A DNA stretch of 64,000 nt from Fen-1273 sp963837815 (GTDB lineage: Bacteria > Bacteroidota > Ignavibacteria > UBA10030 > UBA6906), in the NCBI GenBank assembly GCA_963837815.1, contig CAWIOS010000009.1, positions 558,001-622,000 on the forward strand, in the 5' to 3' direction. Made by a program: the position numbers and the translations under genes. The notes beneath the pieces are model-generated. The model saw only the letters and a list, made by a program, of their open reading frames with translations, did not search any database and was not told the origin of the DNA. This document shows positions 26,239 to 35,320 of the stretch, one piece after another (the stretch's first letter is position 1; the number at the start of each line of letters is the position of its first letter).

Positions 26239-28581
26239 ATGCTGGCATTCGTCCTGTTTTGCCTTTTTGTTGTCATCATCGTACTGATGCTCGTCTTCGC
26301 CCGGATGAGCGTCCTTGCCACGCGGCTGGCCGATATGGAGAAGAAACTGCGTGAGGGACTGGGTCTGATCGGCGAGCTTGAAAAAAGAATGGGTGCGCCG
26401 GAAAAAAAGCCGGTCGCGGCACGAAAGGGAAGCCTCGATGAGCCCCGGGACCGGGTTTCCCCGGCCCCGCGTCCGGCCGCGCCGGAGATTGGAGCCCACA
26501 CGGGCGCCCCCGCGCCGGCGCCCGTCACGGTTCAGCCCCCCCCTGGGCCCGCCGGTGCGAAATCAAGGTCGAAGGAGGAGTGGGAGGCGCTGATCGGCGG
26601 CAAACTCCTCAACCGGATCGGTGCGCTCGCGCTGATACTCGGCGTCGGGTTCTTCCTCCAGTACGCGTTTGTGAACGACTGGATCACGGAGCCTCTCCGC
26701 GTTCTGATCGGCGTCCTCGTTGGTCTCGGGCTCCTCGCCGGTGCTGCCCGGGGCGCCTCCGGCGGGTTCCAGATATTCGCACAGGGACTTGTCGGCGCGG
26801 GAATTGCGATTCTGTATCTTTCGGTGTACGCGTCATTCAATTATTACCACCTCGTCGCGCAGCCGTGGGCGTTCGTCTTCATGTCCGGTGTCACGGTGAT
26901 CACCTTCACGCAGGCCTTCCGCTACAACTCGATCGTCGTGGCCATCCTGGGGCTGACCGGCGGATTCCTGACCCCGTACCTCCTGACCACCGGCGAGATC
27001 AACCCCGCGGGATTGTTCACCTACGTGGCCCTCCTTGATCTCGGCCTCCTTGCCGTGGCCTGGCGCAGGGACGCATGGAGATCCATCGAGCCTCTCAGCA
27101 TGTTCGGGACCTATTTTACGTATGCCGTGTGGCTCGCACAGGGCTATACCGAGACTCACTTCCTCACCGGCTTCCTTTTTCTCGCGCTCTTCTGGCTCAT
27201 GTTCCATGCGATGCACGCCGTGAGGACGGCCCGGAACGTCACGTCGTACCCGCGTTTGCGGCTGGCCCAGGCGTCGATGCATGGCGCCGTCGTCTATCTC
27301 CTCCTTTATATACTCGTCAACATCGATCACCCTGATTGGCGGGTCCCCGCAACACTCTGCGCGGCGATCCTGTACGGTGCGACCTCCCTCGTGGCGCGAA
27401 ACAGACCGGGTGAAGAGGGCGTATTCCTTCATTCCGTTCTCACCGCGGTGCTCCTTGTCATCTGTGCAACATGGATACAATTCAAAGGGCTGGCGCTCGT
27501 CCAGTACTGGAGCGTCGAGGCGCTCGCGCTCGCCTGGGCGGGATCGCAGTGGCGTATCCGTCAGGTTACCGCGGGCGCGCTGGCTCTCTTCGCCGCGGCG
27601 CTTCTCCAGCTTCTGGTGGCGAGAGGAGCCCTCATTGCCCCGGCCGAGGAACCGTTCACGCTCCTGTTGAACAACCGGGCGTTCACGTTCCTTCTTCTGT
27701 CCGCATGCATCGCGCTGAGCGCGGTTCTCCGGGGGCGGAGCGAGGAAAAAGGGAAGACCGGCATGCGGATGGTCCTTCACGTCGCATGGTGCTGGACGCT
27801 GTTCATCCTGTTCACCGCCGAGACGTGTGATTTCTTCTCCCAGATGATCAGGAACGCGGGTGTCGCCCGGGAGCAGCAACTGGAATTCCTCCGGGCCATG
27901 ACGCTCCCTGCAGTCTGGGGCGCCTGGGCGCTTGCACTGATACCGGGAGGAAGCCGCAGGAACGTCCGGCCGGTCGTCCTCTCCGGGATGATCATGCTGC
28001 TCATGGCATGGTGCCTCGGTGCCGTACGGGGTCTGATATTCTCGCCGATCGGTGAGTTCACCCCCCTGCTGAATGCGCGGGTGCTCCTTCTCCTCCTCCT
28101 TGGTGCCGAATGCGCGCTTGCGCGGCGGTTCCTCCTCCTGCGGGAGGGGCATACGGGAGTATACCGGACATTCGCGCCGGCGCTCCAGGGGGGGATCGTA
28201 CTTCTCTTTCTTGTCCTTGTCACCGGGGAAACGTGGGACTTTTACGCGCGGGGGATCTACCGGCTGGCGCTCATGGCCGGTTCCATAACGATCGCCGATG
28301 AGCTCAACAGGCTTCAGAACCTCCGCCAGCTTCTTCTGTCGGGAGGCTGGCTCGTCTACTCGATCATGCTCATGGCGATCGGCATATGGAGGCGCGCTCG
28401 TGTTGTTCGCATCGAGGCGATGGTACTTTTCGGGGTCTCCATACTGAAGATATTCATATACGACCTGTCGTTCCTCGATACCCTCTACCGGATATTCTCG
28501 TTCGTCGGGCTCGGGATCATCCTGCTTGCGGTTTCGTATGTCTACCAGCGCTACAGGGGGATCATCCTCGGATCGGCATGA
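26239..28581 (+). CDS. DUF2339 polytopic membrane protein
   Basis: A 780-residue protein starting MLAFVLFCLFVVIIVLMLVF; the frame is open upstream to 26146, but this ATG gives the typical DUF2339 beginning. One N-terminal helix is followed by a short coiled coil (LADMEKKLREGLGLIGELEK) and a Pro/Ala-rich linker. The family signature then starts at EWEALIGGKLLNRIGALALI with LGVGFFLQYAFVNDW. About twenty further membrane helices follow, ending FLDTLYRIFSFVGLGIILLA and YVYQRYRG, as in the family. Function is unknown; these proteins are widespread in Bacteroidota and sit in the cytoplasmic membrane. A single gene with its own promoter region. Confidence 0.9.
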   Translation: MLAFVLFCLFVVIIVLMLVFARMSVLATRLADMEKKLREGLGLIGELEKRMGAPEKKPVAARKGSLDEPRDRVSPAPRPAAPEIGAHTGAPAPAPVTVQPPPGPAGAKSRSKEEWEALIGGKLLNRIGALALILGVGFFLQYAFVNDWITEPLRVLIGVLVGLGLLAGAARGASGGFQIFAQGLVGAGIAILYLSVYASFNYYHLVAQPWAFVFMSGVTVITFTQAFRYNSIVVAILGLTGGFLTPYLLTTGEINPAGLFTYVALLDLGLLAVAWRRDAWRSIEPLSMFGTYFTYAVWLAQGYTETHFLTGFLFLALFWLMFHAMHAVRTARNVTSYPRLRLAQASMHGAVVYLLLYILVNIDHPDWRVPATLCAAILYGATSLVARNRPGEEGVFLHSVLTAVLLVICATWIQFKGLALVQYWSVEALALAWAGSQWRIRQVTAGALALFAAALLQLLVARGALIAPAEEPFTLLLNNRAFTFLLLSACIALSAVLRGRSEEKGKTGMRMVLHVAWCWTLFILFTAETCDFFSQMIRNAGVAREQQLEFLRAMTLPAVWGAWALALIPGGSRRNVRPVVLSGMIMLLMAWCLGAVRGLIFSPIGEFTPLLNARVLLLLLLGAECALARRFLLLREGHTGVYRTFAPALQGGIVLLFLVLVTGETWDFYARGIYRLALMAGSITIADELNRLQNLRQLLLSGGWLVYSIMLMAIGIWRRARVVRIEAMVLFGVSILKIFIYDLSFLDTLYRIFSFVGLGIILLAVSYVYQRYRGIILGSA

Positions 28582-28835
28582 GGGGTTAGTCGGGGGTTTG
28601 TCCGGAGTGCGCACTTCTCCTCACAAGTCGCGCATGGCAAATGATCTCCGCGCGCGACATTGTCCACAATTCGTCCGTGGTGATCCGACCCGGACCGGCG
28701 TCCGTTCCGTTCGCCCGCGCAGGAACCGGAAGCACCCGTTATTTTCGTGATCGGGTTTGCGTTTCATTGTACCGCTTCGTATGCTGTTCTCGCCCTCCAA
28801 CGAACGTGCACTCACAACCATGCAGGAGCACGCAA

Positions 28836-29603
28836 ATGCTTGTCATCGTGAAAGAATCCTATGATGCAATGAGCAAAGAAGCCGCCAGGCTCGTCGCTGA
28901 TCGCCTCCGGAAAAAACCCAACATGGTCCTCGGACTTGCCACGGGAAGCACGCCCCTCGGACTGTACAAAGAGCTGATCCGCATGCACAGGGACGAAGGT
29001 CTCGATTTCTCGAAGGTCACGACGTTCAATCTCGACGAATACGTCGGACTTCCGCCGTCGCACGACCAGAGCTACCACTATTTCATGCGGGAGAATTTCT
29101 TCAAGGACATCAATCTCGACGTGCGGCATATTCACGTCCCGCAGGGCATGGCGAAGGATATCGACGCTTTCTGCGCCTGGTATGAAAAGAGGATGGCCGA
29201 GAACGGCGGTATCGATCTGCAGGTTCTCGGGATCGGCGGGAACGGCCACATTGCGTTCAACGAGCCGGGATCTTCGCTCGGTTCCCGCACGCGCATCAAG
29301 ACGCTGACCGGGACGACCCGGATGGACAACGCGCGGTTCTTCAAAACAAACGAAGAAGTCCCGCGCTACGCGATCACGATGGGGGTGGGGACGATCATGG
29401 ACGCGAAGGAGCTCCTGCTTCTGGCAAACAAGACCGGGAAGGCCGACGCGGTCAAGGCCGCGGTCGAAGGACCGATTACGGCGATGTGCCCCGCGTCCAT
29501 TATTCAGATGCACGCCAAGGCATTCGTGTTCCTTGACAGGGAAGCCGCATCGAAGCTCACGGGCAATTACAACGACAGCTGGGAATCGAAGATCTTTCAA
29601 TGA
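28836..29603 (+). CDS. nagB: glucosamine-6-phosphate deaminase
   Basis: A 255-residue enzyme converting glucosamine-6-phosphate to fructose-6-phosphate and ammonia in the cytoplasm. ATG at 28836 follows AGGAG by seven bases and starts the family N-terminus MLVIVKESYDAMSKEAARLV; the upstream open frame is spurious. Motifs: LGLATGSTPLGLYKELIRMH (phosphate loop), TTFNLDEYVGL with the catalytic Asp, LGIGGNGHIAFNEPGSSLGS with the general-base region and active-site His, and LLANKTGKADAVKAAVEGPI. The C-terminus is slightly short of the 266 residues of the E. coli enzyme. It forms an operon with the alternate GlmU gene 12 bp downstream. Confidence 0.96.
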   Translation: MLVIVKESYDAMSKEAARLVADRLRKKPNMVLGLATGSTPLGLYKELIRMHRDEGLDFSKVTTFNLDEYVGLPPSHDQSYHYFMRENFFKDINLDVRHIHVPQGMAKDIDAFCAWYEKRMAENGGIDLQVLGIGGNGHIAFNEPGSSLGSRTRIKTLTGTTRMDNARFFKTNEEVPRYAITMGVGTIMDAKELLLLANKTGKADAVKAAVEGPITAMCPASIIQMHAKAFVFLDREAASKLTGNYNDSWESKIFQ

Positions 29604-29615
29604 GGATTGAACACA

Positions 29616-30878
29616 ATGGCCGACAGGATTTGTCTTTTTGAAGATCAGTTCTACCGCCGTCTGCTTCCCCTTGTGTACACGCGCCCGGCGTACGACCTCC
29701 GTTGCGGGATGCTGACGCTCCGCGACAAGGTCCGGAAGCACTATCCGGGCGCTGCGCTCTCGCTCCACTGCCGCGGCTATCTTGCGGATCTCCTCCGCGA
29801 GGAGAATCCGGGGACGGTGGTCAACAGGATCGAAGGAGAGGGATGTCTGTTTCTCAATGGCAGGATTGTCGCGTCTGAAGAGCTTGCCCGGAAACTGCCT
29901 CCCGGGGGTCCGGACATGCTTTTTGTATCCGGGGAGATTCTCATCGCAGCCCGCATCAGCGGCAAAACCCTCGACGCATTCCGCGCGGGGCTTCCGGATG
30001 CCCTGGGGATATCGACGTTCCCCGGGGTGCCGAAAACCGATCTTCCGACCAGGATGGTCTCGTATCCCTGGGACCTGGTCAACTTCAACGGCCCGGAGAT
30101 TACAGCGGACTTTGCGCTCATGGCGCCGGAGAAATCAGCCCGGCTGCGGGGGAATGTCTACGAGGGGGCGCATCTCGTCAATCCCGGGAACATCGTCATT
30201 GGCGAAGGGGCAAAGGTGAAGCCGGGCGTCGTGCTTGACGGTGAATCAGGTCCGATCTGGATCGGGGAGAACGTGACGGTCTTCCCCAACGCCGTCATCG
30301 AGGGTCCGGCGTTCGTCGGGGACCGCTCCATGATCAAGGTCGGCGCGAAGATCTACGAGAACACGAGCATCGGCCCGGTGTGTAAGGTCGGCGGCGAGGT
30401 GGAGGGGGCGATCATTCACTCATATTCCAACAAACAGCATGACGGGTTCCTTGGCCATGCATATCTCGGGATGTGGGTCAATCTCGGCGCCGACACGAAC
30501 AACAGCGACCTGAAAAACAACTACGGGAACGTAAAGCTTGTGATCGACGGCGAAACGGTGGACAGCGGCTCGATGTTCATGGGACTGGTGATGGGTGATC
30601 ACTCCAAAAGCTCCATCAATTCCATGTTCAACACGGGAACCGTCGTCGGGGTCTCGAGCAACGTTTTCGGGAGCGGTTTTCCCCCGAAATCCGTCCCATC
30701 ATTTGCCTGGGGAGGTGCAGAGGGGATCACGACGTATGATCTGGAACGGGCGCTCAGCGTGGCCCGGCGCGTCATGGGGAGGAGGAAGATGGCCCTGTCG
30801 GCCGCCGGGGAGAAGGTTCTCCGGGACGTGTTTGATTTGACGGGGAAGGAGAGGGGTCCGGCGGGCGTCGCGGGGTAG
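29616..30878 (+). CDS. alternate GlmU-type sugar-1-phosphate nucleotidyl/acetyltransferase
   Basis: A 420-residue protein matching the alternate bacterial GlmU family known from Bacteroidota/Chlorobi, proposed to make UDP-GlcNAc. ATG at 29616 lies nine bases after AGGA; an in-frame TTG at 29607 is less likely. The N-terminal domain starts ICLFEDQFYRRLLPLVYTRP and MLTLRDKVRKHYPG in place of the canonical GlmU LAAGxGTRM loop. The C-terminal half is a left-handed beta-helix of hexapeptide repeats (GNIVIGEGAKVKPGVVLDGE, FVGDRSMIKVGAKIYENTSI) with HSYSNKQHDGFLGHAYLGMW carrying candidate catalytic His residues. Coupling to nagB indicates a role in cell-wall amino-sugar supply. Confidence 0.88.
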   Translation: MADRICLFEDQFYRRLLPLVYTRPAYDLRCGMLTLRDKVRKHYPGAALSLHCRGYLADLLREENPGTVVNRIEGEGCLFLNGRIVASEELARKLPPGGPDMLFVSGEILIAARISGKTLDAFRAGLPDALGISTFPGVPKTDLPTRMVSYPWDLVNFNGPEITADFALMAPEKSARLRGNVYEGAHLVNPGNIVIGEGAKVKPGVVLDGESGPIWIGENVTVFPNAVIEGPAFVGDRSMIKVGAKIYENTSIGPVCKVGGEVEGAIIHSYSNKQHDGFLGHAYLGMWVNLGADTNNSDLKNNYGNVKLVIDGETVDSGSMFMGLVMGDHSKSSINSMFNTGTVVGVSSNVFGSGFPPKSVPSFAWGGAEGITTYDLERALSVARRVMGRRKMALSAAGEKVLRDVFDLTGKERGPAGVAG

Positions 30879-30912
30879 GCCCGGGCGCATTTCGTCAATC
30901 ACCTGGAAGAAT

Positions 30913-30941
30913 AAATCCCGCCGCCGTGGCGGGATTTTTTT
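30913..30941 (+). terminator. rho-independent terminator of nagB operon
   Basis: A ten-base stem AAATCCCGCC (30913-30922) and GGCGGGATTT (30928-30937) with a 5-nt loop, followed by a T-run to 30941. It lies 35 bp after the alternate GlmU stop. Confidence 0.9.
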
Positions 30942-31098
30942 CCCGGGTGGGGGGTGTTCGTGTGTGGTGCGGGGCTCACTGTCGTGACGGGACAGTGGCA
31001 GAACGCGATTTCGCGTGCAGAGTATCAACGAAGGTTTGAGCAGACTGATTCACCTCTGTACAACCACTTCCGCGGCCATGTGCCGCAGTACGGGCCAA

Positions 31099-31884
31099 AT
31101 GACTGAAACCGGACCCCCCGCTATTCTAGACGCTCCGGCGTTCTACGACAGGCTTGCGCCTGACTACGATGAAATGACCGGATTCGGAAAGAGGTTTGAC
31201 AAAGAGAAGCCGTTCTTCAAACAGCTCGTAGAAAAACACCGGATAGGGACCGCGCTTGACGCCGGATGCGGGACCGGTTTCCATTCACTCCTCCTCGCAC
31301 AGCTCGGTGTCCGTGTGACCGCGGTGGACGTATCCCGGGAGATGATCGACCGGCTTGACGTGCACGGAAAGGAATTGGGTCTCCAGATCAGGGGTGTCCG
31401 GTCGGATTTTCGTGGGCTGGGAGAGGCGGTCGGCGGGGAGCATGATGCCGTGTTTTGCATGGGAAATACGCTCCCGCATCTGGCCGGAGACGCTGAGATA
31501 CTGAATGCGCTCTCCGCGTTTGCATCACGGATGCTTCCCGGAGGGATGCTCTTCCTGCAAATGCTCAATTATGACAGGATCCTTGTGACGCGGGAAAGGA
31601 TACAGGGCGCGGGGGAAGCCGGCGGCGTGACGTACGTCAGGTTCTACGACTTTGAACCGGGTGACAGCCGGGTTCTCTTCAGCATACTCAGGATTGAAAA
31701 GATCGGGGGGAATCTCAAAACAGATCTTATGAGCGTTCCCCTTATCCCGATCACAAGCTCTCGCATCGCAGGATTGCTGGAGGAATCCGGTTACCGGAAC
31801 CCGAAGGAATTCGGGAGCATAGCGATGGACCGGTTCGATCCCGCGGCCTCCAGGGACCTTGTGATTGTCGCAACTCTTCCGTAA
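31099..31884 (+). CDS. class I SAM-dependent methyltransferase
   Basis: A 261-residue soluble methyltransferase from the ATG at 31099 (MTETGPPAILDAPAFYDRLA); the upstream open frame has poor coding character. Motif I is TALDAGCGTGFHSLLLAQLG, followed by VTAVDVSREMIDRLDVHG with the acidic residue that binds the SAM ribose. HDAVFCMGNTLPHLAG is motif II-like. The Tyr-Asp-rich start (FYDRLAPDYDEMTGFGKRFD) is typical of small-molecule methyltransferases of the UbiE/glycine-sarcosine type. Substrate unknown. It stands alone after the nagB terminator. Confidence 0.88.
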   Translation: MTETGPPAILDAPAFYDRLAPDYDEMTGFGKRFDKEKPFFKQLVEKHRIGTALDAGCGTGFHSLLLAQLGVRVTAVDVSREMIDRLDVHGKELGLQIRGVRSDFRGLGEAVGGEHDAVFCMGNTLPHLAGDAEILNALSAFASRMLPGGMLFLQMLNYDRILVTRERIQGAGEAGGVTYVRFYDFEPGDSRVLFSILRIEKIGGNLKTDLMSVPLIPITSSRIAGLLEESGYRNPKEFGSIAMDRFDPAASRDLVIVATLP

Positions 31885-32101
31885 GATTCATTCGTGTAAA
31901 GAATCCCCCGGCTCCGCCCGTCATTATACAGGAATGAAAGCTCTTCAGAGCTGCGCGCGCACGCATGTTTGTACCGCGTGCGTCATCGCTCGGCGCAGTG
32001 TAGAATCTGCAATCAGCCTCATCTCCGCTTCGCGGGTATTCGCGAAATAATTCCGGCCGACCGCCGGATTGCCAAGTTTTCTGCGGGCTCGATGAATTGT
32101 G

Positions 32102-32641
32102 ATGCGTGAAAATTCATGGCATCACGTTTGCAATTCCGGTGTCCCGGGAAAAGGAGCGTGTACACTGAGACCATCGCGCACGACATACACAGCCGCTGCA
32201 GGGTTGTTACTCATGTGTTCCGCGGGAGCCAGGAGCCAGAACGTATCGGCGGCACAGGAACTCTCGATCGAGGTGAAACCCGTCACGAGGCTCATCGTCT
32301 CCGGCGCGCCGCTTCCGCTCGTGGTCTCCCCCGGTGGAGCGAGTGCTTCTGCGACGGACGGAACTTCGAGGTACAGCCTTGTGACGAACCTGAGGAGCAT
32401 GCGGATCGTCGCATCCATTGACAGTCCCATGCCTTCGGGGACGTCGCTTGCGATCATGCTGGAGAGCTCGGGTGGTGTGAGCAGGGGAGAAGTGGAGATC
32501 GCGGGGTCGGCGGAAGTCGTCACCGGGATAGGACCGGGGATTGAAAAAGACCAGCGGATCACGTACAGGTTCTCCGCTCTGCCCGGTGTGACTGAACTGG
32601 CCTCCGGAGAACGGACTGTGACTCTGACATTAACCGACTGA
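32102..32641 (+). CDS. small secreted beta-rich protein, paralogue of the 11.4-kb subunit
   Basis: Up to 179 residues from ATG 32102. An AAGGAG at 32151-32156 lies eight bases before an in-frame CTG (32165), which would give a compact signal peptide LRPSRTTYTAAAGLLLMCSA to RSQ, so translation may really start there. The mature part aligns along its length with the protein at 11363: SRYSLVTNLRSMRIVASID with STYSITHNSATPLRITANL, EVVTGIGPGIEKDQRITYRF with VPVVTGIPHGADAGRTITYT, and the same TVTLTLT(D/N) ending. Followed eight bases later by a second small secreted protein. No chaperone or usher gene is nearby. Confidence 0.75.
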   Translation: MRENSWHHVCNSGVPGKGACTLRPSRTTYTAAAGLLLMCSAGARSQNVSAAQELSIEVKPVTRLIVSGAPLPLVVSPGGASASATDGTSRYSLVTNLRSMRIVASIDSPMPSGTSLAIMLESSGGVSRGEVEIAGSAEVVTGIGPGIEKDQRITYRFSALPGVTELASGERTVTLTLTD

Positions 32642-32649
32642 GAACGGCA

Positions 32650-32964
32650 ATGCCCGGAAAAAGAACTCTCGCGGCGCTCCTGCTTGTACTCGTTGTTCCC
32701 GGCATGCATGGACTTGCCATCGCACAGCATTCGGCGAGCGTGTCGGAGACTGTACGCTTCGTCGTATTGCCGGTGCATACCGGCGCAACCGGCTCGATTG
32801 CCCCCTCCGCAACCTCCCTCAATGAGACGGCATCGGCGGAACGTGTTTCTGTGGGAATAACCGCTCCCTCGGGACAGTCAACAACCCACATGCTCAACGC
32901 CCCCGGCTCCCCGCTCATCCGCCCGCCGCGCGGATCTTCTGTCGTCATAACGGTTACCGATTGA
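32650..32964 (+). CDS. short secreted protein of the same family
   Basis: A 104-residue exported protein, MPGKRTLAALLLVLVVPGMH to AIAQ signal peptide. The mature region is only about 75 residues, rich in Ser, Thr and Pro, and ends SSVVITVTD, like the final strand of the preceding gene. It opens HSASVSETVRFVVLPV, resembling the first strand of the family (QTVNLAV, ELSIEVKPV), while the middle is missing, so it may be a truncated or minimal member. It is transcribed with the preceding gene. Confidence 0.65.
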   Translation: MPGKRTLAALLLVLVVPGMHGLAIAQHSASVSETVRFVVLPVHTGATGSIAPSATSLNETASAERVSVGITAPSGQSTTHMLNAPGSPLIRPPRGSSVVITVTD

Positions 32965-33087
32965 TTCCCTCCCTGGCGTGGAAGAAGGCATCCTCGTTCG
33001 CGGATTCCGCCGGAACTTCCGGTATGTGCTCTTCGTTTTTCTCTCAGGCGCATGCACGGAACGCGGGCGTCAGCACGGTGAGACCCC

Positions 33088-33537
33088 ATGATGAACGAGA
33101 GAATGGCAGTTCAGGCCGGCGGGGTGCGGGAGCCGGATTCCCCACCCGCGGGATGGATACTCTACGATGATTCATGCGGCGTATGCCGCACACTTGTCAC
33201 CTTCGGAGAGAAGACGCTTCGCAGGAGAGGATTCGCCGTTGCCCCGCTCCAGTCTGAATGGGTGGCGGGAAGACTGAATCTCCGCGGGGGTGAACTCACG
33301 CAGGACCTGCGGCTTCTCCTCCTGGGGGGGCGCGATGTTCAGGGGGCTGACGTCTATCGCTGCGCGATGAAGCGCATCTGGTGGGCATATCCCCTGTATC
33401 TCTTCTCCGTGACTCCGCTTCTGCGAATCATATTCGACAGCGGCTACAGGGCCTTCGCTGACAACCGTCATCAGGTCTCCCGGATCTGCAGGCTCCCGGG
33501 CGGCGCCTGGAGGGGTTCGAATAAGTCCGCCTGGTAG
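33088..33537 (+). CDS. DCC-family thiol-disulfide oxidoreductase-like protein (DUF393)
   Basis: A 149-residue protein with the family hallmark GWILYDDSCGVCRTLVTFGE near residue 22 (YDxxCxxC thioredoxin-like site), then FAVAPLQSEWVAGRLN and a helical C-terminal part AMKRIWWAYPLYLFSVTPLL. The length fits the family (120-150 residues). The reaction is not established; a disulfide or redox role is inferred from the CxxC. Its last 67 bases overlap the 3' end of the ada gene on the opposite strand, an antisense overlap that could couple expression. Confidence 0.85.
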   Translation: MMNERMAVQAGGVREPDSPPAGWILYDDSCGVCRTLVTFGEKTLRRRGFAVAPLQSEWVAGRLNLRGGELTQDLRLLLLGGRDVQGADVYRCAMKRIWWAYPLYLFSVTPLLRIIFDSGYRAFADNRHQVSRICRLPGGAWRGSNKSAW

Positions 33538-34583
33538 ACCCGCTCCCCCCGCTCAAGGTCAAGCAGCGCTCTCTTGCGCCACAGACCGCCGCCGTATCCC
33601 CCGAGATTTCCATTCTTGTTGACGACCCGGTGGCACGGGATCACGATCGCGATCCGGTTGAGCCCGTTCGTATGGCCCACCGCCCTCTGCGCCCCCGGCG
33701 CTCCCACTTTTGCGGCCAGTGCTTCATAGGAGAGCGTTCTCCCGTACGGGATGCCGAGGAGCGCTTTCCATACGCGCTGCTGGAATTCTGTTCCGGGAAA
33801 CTCGAGCGGTGCCGTGAACTTTTGTAATTTCCCCGCAAAGTACTCCTTCAGCTCCGATCGGAGAAGCCGCAGCACGCCGTTTTCCCCCGGAACGATCGGG
33901 CGCTTGTACACCTTCCCGAGCGTCCTGATCTGGGCTTCGAGCATTCTTCTGTCCGTGAACTCGAGAAGGACGATGAACTTGTCGGTTGCCCCGGCGACGA
34001 GCGGTCCCAGCGGGCTTTCAATCCACCCCACGGTGATGCACTCCGTGCCGTCCGCTCTGCCGGGGGGCCTGCCGAATATCCTCCCGAACGCCTCCCGGAA
34101 CCCGCTGTGGGACTCGTAGCCGTGCCCGAGCGTCACGTCGGCCAGGCTCTCACCCTTTCGTATCCTGTCAAATGCTTTCCCGAGCCTTCTGCCGCGGCAG
34201 TACGCCTGGAACGTCATCCCGTAGTTCCTGTTGAAAAAACGCCGGGCCCGGGCCGGCTCGATGTCCATGGAGCGGAGCGTTGCATCGGTGAATCGGCGGG
34301 AAGGATCGCGTTCGATTTCCGAAAGAAGCCTCCCGGCCCACGGGGGGGGCTCGCCGATCGCCGAAAGCGGCCTGCACCGTTTGCACGGCCGGTATCCGGC
34401 GAACACCGCCTCCCGGGGAGTGGCGAAATACTCCACGTTCCGGGGAAGGGGCTTCCTGGCACCACAGGAGGGGCGGCAGAATACGCCGGTTGTCCGTACG
34501 CCGAGGAAAAACACCCCGTCATACGTGGAGTCGCTCTCCCTGTAGGCCCGCTCCATTTCCGTTCGCGTCGGAAGGCTCGTCAT
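33471..34583 (-). CDS. ada: bifunctional DNA methylphosphotriester/O6-methylguanine repair protein and regulator
   Basis: A 370-residue Ada-type suicide methyltransferase. ATG at 34583 is set by AAAGGA seven bases upstream; the frame is open 15 codons further. The N-terminal zinc module has FFLGVRTTGVFCRPSCGARK with the acceptor Cys, and AGYRPCKRCRP completing the four Cys. An AraC-type helix-turn-helix follows (FRRFTDATLRS region and LADVTLGHGYESHSGFREAF). The C-terminal OGT domain has GIPYGRTLSYEALAAKVGAP and the active site IAIVIPCHRVVNKNGNLGGY. It repairs alkylated DNA and, in other bacteria, activates the adaptive response. Confidence 0.95.
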   Translation of the reverse strand: MTSLPTRTEMERAYRESDSTYDGVFFLGVRTTGVFCRPSCGARKPLPRNVEYFATPREAVFAGYRPCKRCRPLSAIGEPPPWAGRLLSEIERDPSRRFTDATLRSMDIEPARARRFFNRNYGMTFQAYCRGRRLGKAFDRIRKGESLADVTLGHGYESHSGFREAFGRIFGRPPGRADGTECITVGWIESPLGPLVAGATDKFIVLLEFTDRRMLEAQIRTLGKVYKRPIVPGENGVLRLLRSELKEYFAGKLQKFTAPLEFPGTEFQQRVWKALLGIPYGRTLSYEALAAKVGAPGAQRAVGHTNGLNRIAIVIPCHRVVNKNGNLGGYGGGLWRKRALLDLERGERVYQADLFEPLQAPPGSLQIRET

Positions 34584-34720
34584 TGCTCGTCCTTTCATGA
34601 AACTTGCGCCCCTGTTTTCCAGTAACAATAGCAGATACGGGCCTGGAAATCCACCGGAAAATGGACGTTGATATCATCCCCCCCCCGGCAACTATCCGCC
34701 ACAGAAGCTGGTCTAACTCA

Positions 34721-35320
34721 ATGTCCCGGGACGACCCACAATCTCTGTATGCCATGATGGAAGACGCTGATCTCGTCAGGAAAGCGCAACAGGGGGATAT
34801 CCTCGCGTTCGAGCAGCTCGTGTTCCGGCACGACAAGAAGGTTCTTTCGATTGCCGCCCGGTATGTGACGAGCGCGGATGACGCCAAGGACATCTACCAG
34901 GAGGTCTTCCTGAGGGTGTACCGCGGCCTGAAGAGATTCCGCTTCAGGAGCGAATTCTCCACCTGGGTTCACAGGATCACGGTGAACGTCTGCCTCACGC
35001 ACAGGTCGCGCAGCCGCCGGTCGATGCAGACGCTCCATCTCGACGACAGGAACGATGATGAAGATGAATCGCACGGGGAATTCCGCGATCCCGCGGGGGG
35101 GCCGGATCACCTCGCGGTGAACGCGGACATCTCGTCGAGGATCGAACGCGCTCTCCGTGTTCTCTCCCCGAAACAGAGAATGGTGTTCACGCTCAGGCAC
35201 TTTGAGGGATACAGGATCGGCGAGATCGCGCAGATGATGGGCTGCATGGAAGGCACTGTGAAACGGTATCTCTTTACCGCCACGCGGCGGATGCGGGACC
35301 AACTGAAGGATGCAGTATGA
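34721..35320 (+). CDS. ECF-type RNA polymerase sigma factor
   Basis: A 199-residue sigma-70 family protein. Region 2: DADLVRKAQQGDILAFEQLV, SADDAKDIYQEVFLRVYRGL and FRSEFSTWVHRITVNVCLTH. An acidic linker (DDRNDDEDESHGEFRDPAGG) leads to region 4: LSPKQRMVFTLRHFEGYRIG and MEGTVKRYLFTATRRMRDQL. The ATG at 34721 is chosen because the residues before it are not family-like. The gene overlaps the anti-sigma gene by ATGA and begins a three- or four-gene operon with the DUF4097 protein, the expected regulon member. Confidence 0.93.
   Translation: MSRDDPQSLYAMMEDADLVRKAQQGDILAFEQLVFRHDKKVLSIAARYVTSADDAKDIYQEVFLRVYRGLKRFRFRSEFSTWVHRITVNVCLTHRSRSRRSMQTLHLDDRNDDEDESHGEFRDPAGGPDHLAVNADISSRIERALRVLSPKQRMVFTLRHFEGYRIGEIAQMMGCMEGTVKRYLFTATRRMRDQLKDAV

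Noticed and set aside
25910..26248. 112-codon minus-strand frame in the 424-bp gap, with a hydrophobic end (LTALAIMGDPGAIPVIAVFY)
   Set aside because: The rest of the frame has no protein-like composition or start signal, it overlaps the DUF2339 start, and no family could be named; a transporter remnant is possible but unsupported.
26833..28614. 593-codon open frame antisense to the DUF2339 gene
   Set aside because: Composition is extremely charged with no hydrophobic core; it mirrors the hydrophobic codons of the sense gene.
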